Below are positions 61,151-64,000 of a DNA stretch of 64,000 nt, in pieces; position 1 is the stretch's first letter, and each line of letters starts with the position of its first letter. The translations under genes were made by a program, and so were the position numbers. The DNA comes from Lepus europaeus. Taxonomy: Eukaryota > Chordata > Mammalia > Lagomorpha > Leporidae. Where the stretch lies: NCBI RefSeq assembly GCF_033115175.1, contig NC_084836.1, positions 68,929,297 through 68,993,296 on the forward strand. The letters are read 5' to 3'. The notes beneath the pieces are model-generated. The model was not told the DNA's origin and made no database searches. It saw nothing but the letters and a program-made list of their open reading frames with translations.

Positions 61151-61440
61151 AATTTCAGTTAAACAGGAGCTGAAGAATGTTAGATGCTGTACCACATGCT
61201 GAAATTCACTAAAATGTACCAGTCTTTTTCTTATCAAGCATTCCTTTGGATGCTGCAAGTGTTTGATTGGACCCAGAGTTCTAAAGCGTTTGCTTTAAGC
61301 AGTTCTTGCCATCTCAGTAGTCGTTTTGATGGAGGAACCAGTTCCCAGAGTTTACTGCTCTGTCATCTGCTCTGACTCTGTCCCAAATTTTCAACAGCCA
61401 TTTTAATGAGCCTAGCTCTACTTCCAATCTCTCACTGTCA
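61151..61440. other. Sequence downstream of the U6 copy, possibly old L1
   Basis: Unclassified. 'ttgatggaggaaccagttcc' and nearby words resemble old L1 text, not secure. U6 copies are often joined to L1 sequence by template switching, so this may be part of the same retroposition event. Confidence 0.35.
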
Positions 61441-61451
61441 CGCTCTCTCTC

Positions 61452-61505
<54 letters not shown>

Positions 61506-61506
61506 T
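61441..61506. repeat. (TC)n(AC)n compound microsatellite
   Basis: About 22 TC units with one G interruption, then about ten AC units. Confidence 0.95.
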
Positions 61507-61579
61507 CCATCCTATTTTCTACATAGAAGCCTTTCTAAGTGCCTGTATGTTTTATTCTGTAAAAGAATATTTCGGAGAA

Positions 61580-62430
61580 TATTCTGGGAAGACATTGAAG
61601 TAGGAAGTACCAGAAATCTGTTCCCCATATAGAAAATAGCACTGGCGGAATCTGTTTGTGAGGACTCTTTGGAACTTACTGAAGTCTTGCAAGTGCCAGA
61701 GGAATTAATTTCAATTTACATCCAGGGTTAGATTGTAACTGTGGTTAATTTCAGTGTTGAGCCCAGTAGCAGCTGTTCATCACGGACTCACAGCAGCTGT
61801 GCACATGTTCTCAGAGCAGTTTGCACAAAGCTTGTGGGGCCCAGGGTAGTCAAGAAGGGTGCAGTCTTCCAAATATCAGGGGTTTGTGCTCTGGTTATAA
61901 TTTCTGCTTTTGATCACGTGAGTGATCAGAAGAGGCAGAGGCCAGTGTTGCTCTATCTTCTGCTTTCATTGCAAGACTCTCTATTCCACTTGAAGCAATG
62001 TCGGAGAAATTTAAAGGGTTGGTACTTCACATTTTCCCCCCTTCATTTTTCTTTACTTTCCCTTTTGCGAGCCAGAAATTGAAGAGTAGTGCAATCAAAG
62101 GCAAATCAAAATATGCAGGGAATTAGGAAGCTGTTGTGCACTCAGGGGAAGGTGCAAGCTCAGAAAAGACCCAAGAAGATGACAGATTTATACTTCCGGC
62201 TGATCCTCTGCACAGAGATGCCAACAGCAGTAAAAAACGAAAACACAAGCCCGGGGGAAGGGAGAGAACATAATTTCTGGAGGTGCTGTGTTATTGGATA
62301 AAATATCCAATCTTCAACAAAGTAATTACAAGGCATGAAAAGAAGCAGGAATATATGACTCATTCAACATGAAAAACCAACACTGTTCCTGAAAAAGAAC
62401 CTATAATGGTTATACTAAAGACTTTAAAAC
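61580..62430 (+). mobile_element. Possible ancient L1 5'-region
   Basis: 'tattggataaaatatccaat', 'cttcaacaaagtaattacaa' and 'gaatatatgactcattcaac' resemble the 5' UTR of old L1M elements in forward orientation. The earlier part is less certain. No long frame. Confidence 0.5.
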
Positions 62431-62431
62431 A

Positions 62432-62775
62432 CTTTTTTTTTTTTTTAAATTTATTTTTTATTTGAAAGTCAGAGTTACAGAGAGGCAGAGGCAGAGGGAG
62501 AGAGAGTGGTCTTCCATCTGTTGGTTCACTCCCCAAATAGCTACAATGGCTGGAGCTGTGCCTACCTGAAGCCAGGATCCAGGAGCTTCTTCTGGGTCTC
62601 CCATGCCAGTGCAGGTGCCCAAGGCCTTGAGCCATCTTCTACTGCTTTCCCAGGTCACAGCAGAGAGCTGGATCAGAATTGGAACAGCTGGGACTCAAAC
62701 CGCTGCCCATATGTGATGCTGGCACTGTAGTCATCCAAGGCAGTTTTATGCGCTATGCCACAGTGCTGGCCCCAG
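62432..62775 (-). mobile_element. CSINE, type A
   Basis: Reverse copy from TTTTTTTAAATTTATTTTTTATTTG to CACAGTGCTGGCCCC, with a small insert (GTCATCCAAGG) in the head. Confidence 0.9.
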
Positions 62776-62819
62776 CAGATTTCTTAGAAACTTTGGAAGC
62801 CAGGAGGCAGTGCATTCAT

Positions 62820-63170
62820 ATGGCCGGTGCTGCGGCTCACTTGGCTAATCCTCTGCCTGTGGCGCCGGCACCCCGGGTTCTAGTCCTGGTTGGGGCACCG
62901 GATTCTGTCCTGGTTGCTCCTCTTCCAGTCCAGCTCTTTGCTGTGGCCCGGGAGGGCAGTGGAGGATGGCCCAAGTGCTTGGGCCCTGCACCTGCGTGGG
63001 AGACCAGGAGGAAACACCTGGCCCCTGGCTTCGGATCAGTGCAGTGTGCCGGCCATAGAGGCCATTTTGGGGAGTGAACCAACGGAAAAAGGAAGACCTT
63101 TCTCTTTGTCTCTCTCTCTCTCACTGTCTAACTCTGCCTGTCCAAAAAAAAAAAAAAAAAAAAAAAAAAG
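62820..63170 (+). mobile_element. CSINE, type B
   Basis: Forward type B from TGGCCGGTGCTGCGGCTCAC to CTCTGCCTGTCC plus A25. Confidence 0.94.
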
Positions 63171-63304
63171 TGAAGGGGAAATTATGATGTTTTCAAATAA
63201 ACAAAAACTGAGGGAGTTTGTTACCTGCCCTGTAGGAATTCTAAAGGGAGTCCTACAGATTGAAATGAAAGGATACTAGGCAGTAACTTAAAAGTTGTAT
63301 GAAC

Positions 63305-63622
63305 AGGACTGGTGCTGTGGCACAGTGGTTAAAGCCCTGGCCTGAAGTGCCGGCGTCCCATGTGGGCTCTGGTTCTAGTCCTGGCTGCTCCACTTCTGAT
63401 CCAGCTTTCTGCTATGGCCTGGGAAAGGTGTAGAAGTTGGCCCAAGTCCTTGAGTCCCTGCACCCACGTGAGAGACCCGGAAGAAGCTCTTGGATCCTGG
63501 CTTCGGATCAGCTCAGCTCCCGCCATCATGGCCATTTGGGGAGTAAACCAGCATATGAAAGATCTCTCTACCTTTCTCCGTAATTCTTTCAAGTAGATAA
63601 AAATAAATATTAAAAAAAAAAA
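63305..63622 (+). mobile_element. CSINE, type A, with target duplication
   Basis: Forward copy. AAAGTTGTATGAA lies on both sides (63290 and about 63621), the tail being AAATAAATATTAAAAAAAA. Confidence 0.95.
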
Positions 63623-64000
63623 GTTGTATGAAGAATTAAAAGTCTCAGTAAAGTAAATACACAGGTAATTATAAAAGTATTATGGTAGTGGTGGTGTTTA
63701 ACTTCTCTTTTTGTTTTGTACATGATTTGAGACTAACATTGAAATAAAAACAATTATTAATCTAAGAAGTAGAATGATCATAGTTGGCTTGTGACTGTAC
63801 ATTTCATTTTCTACATAATTTAAGAGATAAATGAATTAAATATCATTAGTTTATGATTTTGGGCACAGTGTATAAAGATGTAATTTTATACCATCAACAA
63901 CTGAAAGAAGTGAGGACAGAGCTGTTAAAGGAGCAGAGTTTGTGTATGTTACTGAATGAAGCTGGTGTATATTCAAATTAGTATTATAAATTTATGGTAC
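63623..64000. other. TFCP2: AT-rich intronic sequence at window end
   Basis: No repeat, exon or regulatory cluster is recognised. TFCP2 intron 1 continues beyond the window. Confidence 0.4.

Noticed and set aside
1732-63596. Recurrent predicted peptides such as MAQVLGPL...GRP and SREL...KWSS found dozens of times
   Set aside because: These are translations of CSINE copies on both strands. The repeat is a non-coding, tRNA-derived SINE.

Overview
This is nuclear DNA from a mammal, almost certainly a lagomorph and most probably rabbit. About 70 copies of the lagomorph tRNA-derived C-repeat SINE (CSINE) fill the window, and an antisense L1 3' end near 51.8-53.2 kb looks like the rabbit L1 family. 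Nothing prokaryotic is present. The two genes recognised, POU6F1 and TFCP2, lie head to tail on the + strand, in the same order and relative orientation as on human chromosome 12q13.

Layout. 1-6.1 kb is upstream sequence made of CSINEs, MIRs, a TG-rich microsatellite and an unidentified polyadenylated insertion. 6.2-7.96 kb is a strong CpG island that holds the inferred POU6F1 promoter and a non-coding first exon ending at 7396. Ten coding exons of POU6F1 follow between 16956 and 33231. Joined, they give an uninterrupted 614-residue frame (1845 nt with stop) with a Q/P/A/T-rich N-terminal half, a POU-specific domain and a POU homeodomain. A 2.6-kb 3' UTR ends at an AATAAA at 35862. 35.9-48.5 kb is intergenic and repeat-rich, with an MLT1-like LTR, three solo retroviral-type LTRs, a fold-back element and deeply nested CSINEs. 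48.6-49.75 kb is the CpG-island promoter of TFCP2 with its first coding exon (49605-49726). The rest, to 64 kb, is TFCP2 intron 1: ancient antisense L1, a younger rabbit-type L1 inside it with 31-bp flanking duplications, many CSINEs and a U6 snRNA pseudogene. No further TFCP2 exon was recognised.

Both genes encode sequence-specific transcription factors. POU6F1 (Brn-5/mPOU) is a class VI POU protein and TFCP2 (LSF/CP2) is a grainyhead-like factor. They are neighbours, and nothing here shows that they work together.

The most interesting signals concern POU6F1 control. Two copies of an 11-mer GCATAAWTTAT flank the non-coding first exon. One intron has a GC-AG splice pair. A five-run G-quadruplex motif starts 5 nt after a weak donor. 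The acceptor of the exon encoding most of the POU-specific domain is built from the end of a 28-bp, seven-unit minisatellite. All calls were made by eye. Family names for repeats and human comparisons come from memory and are marked as such.
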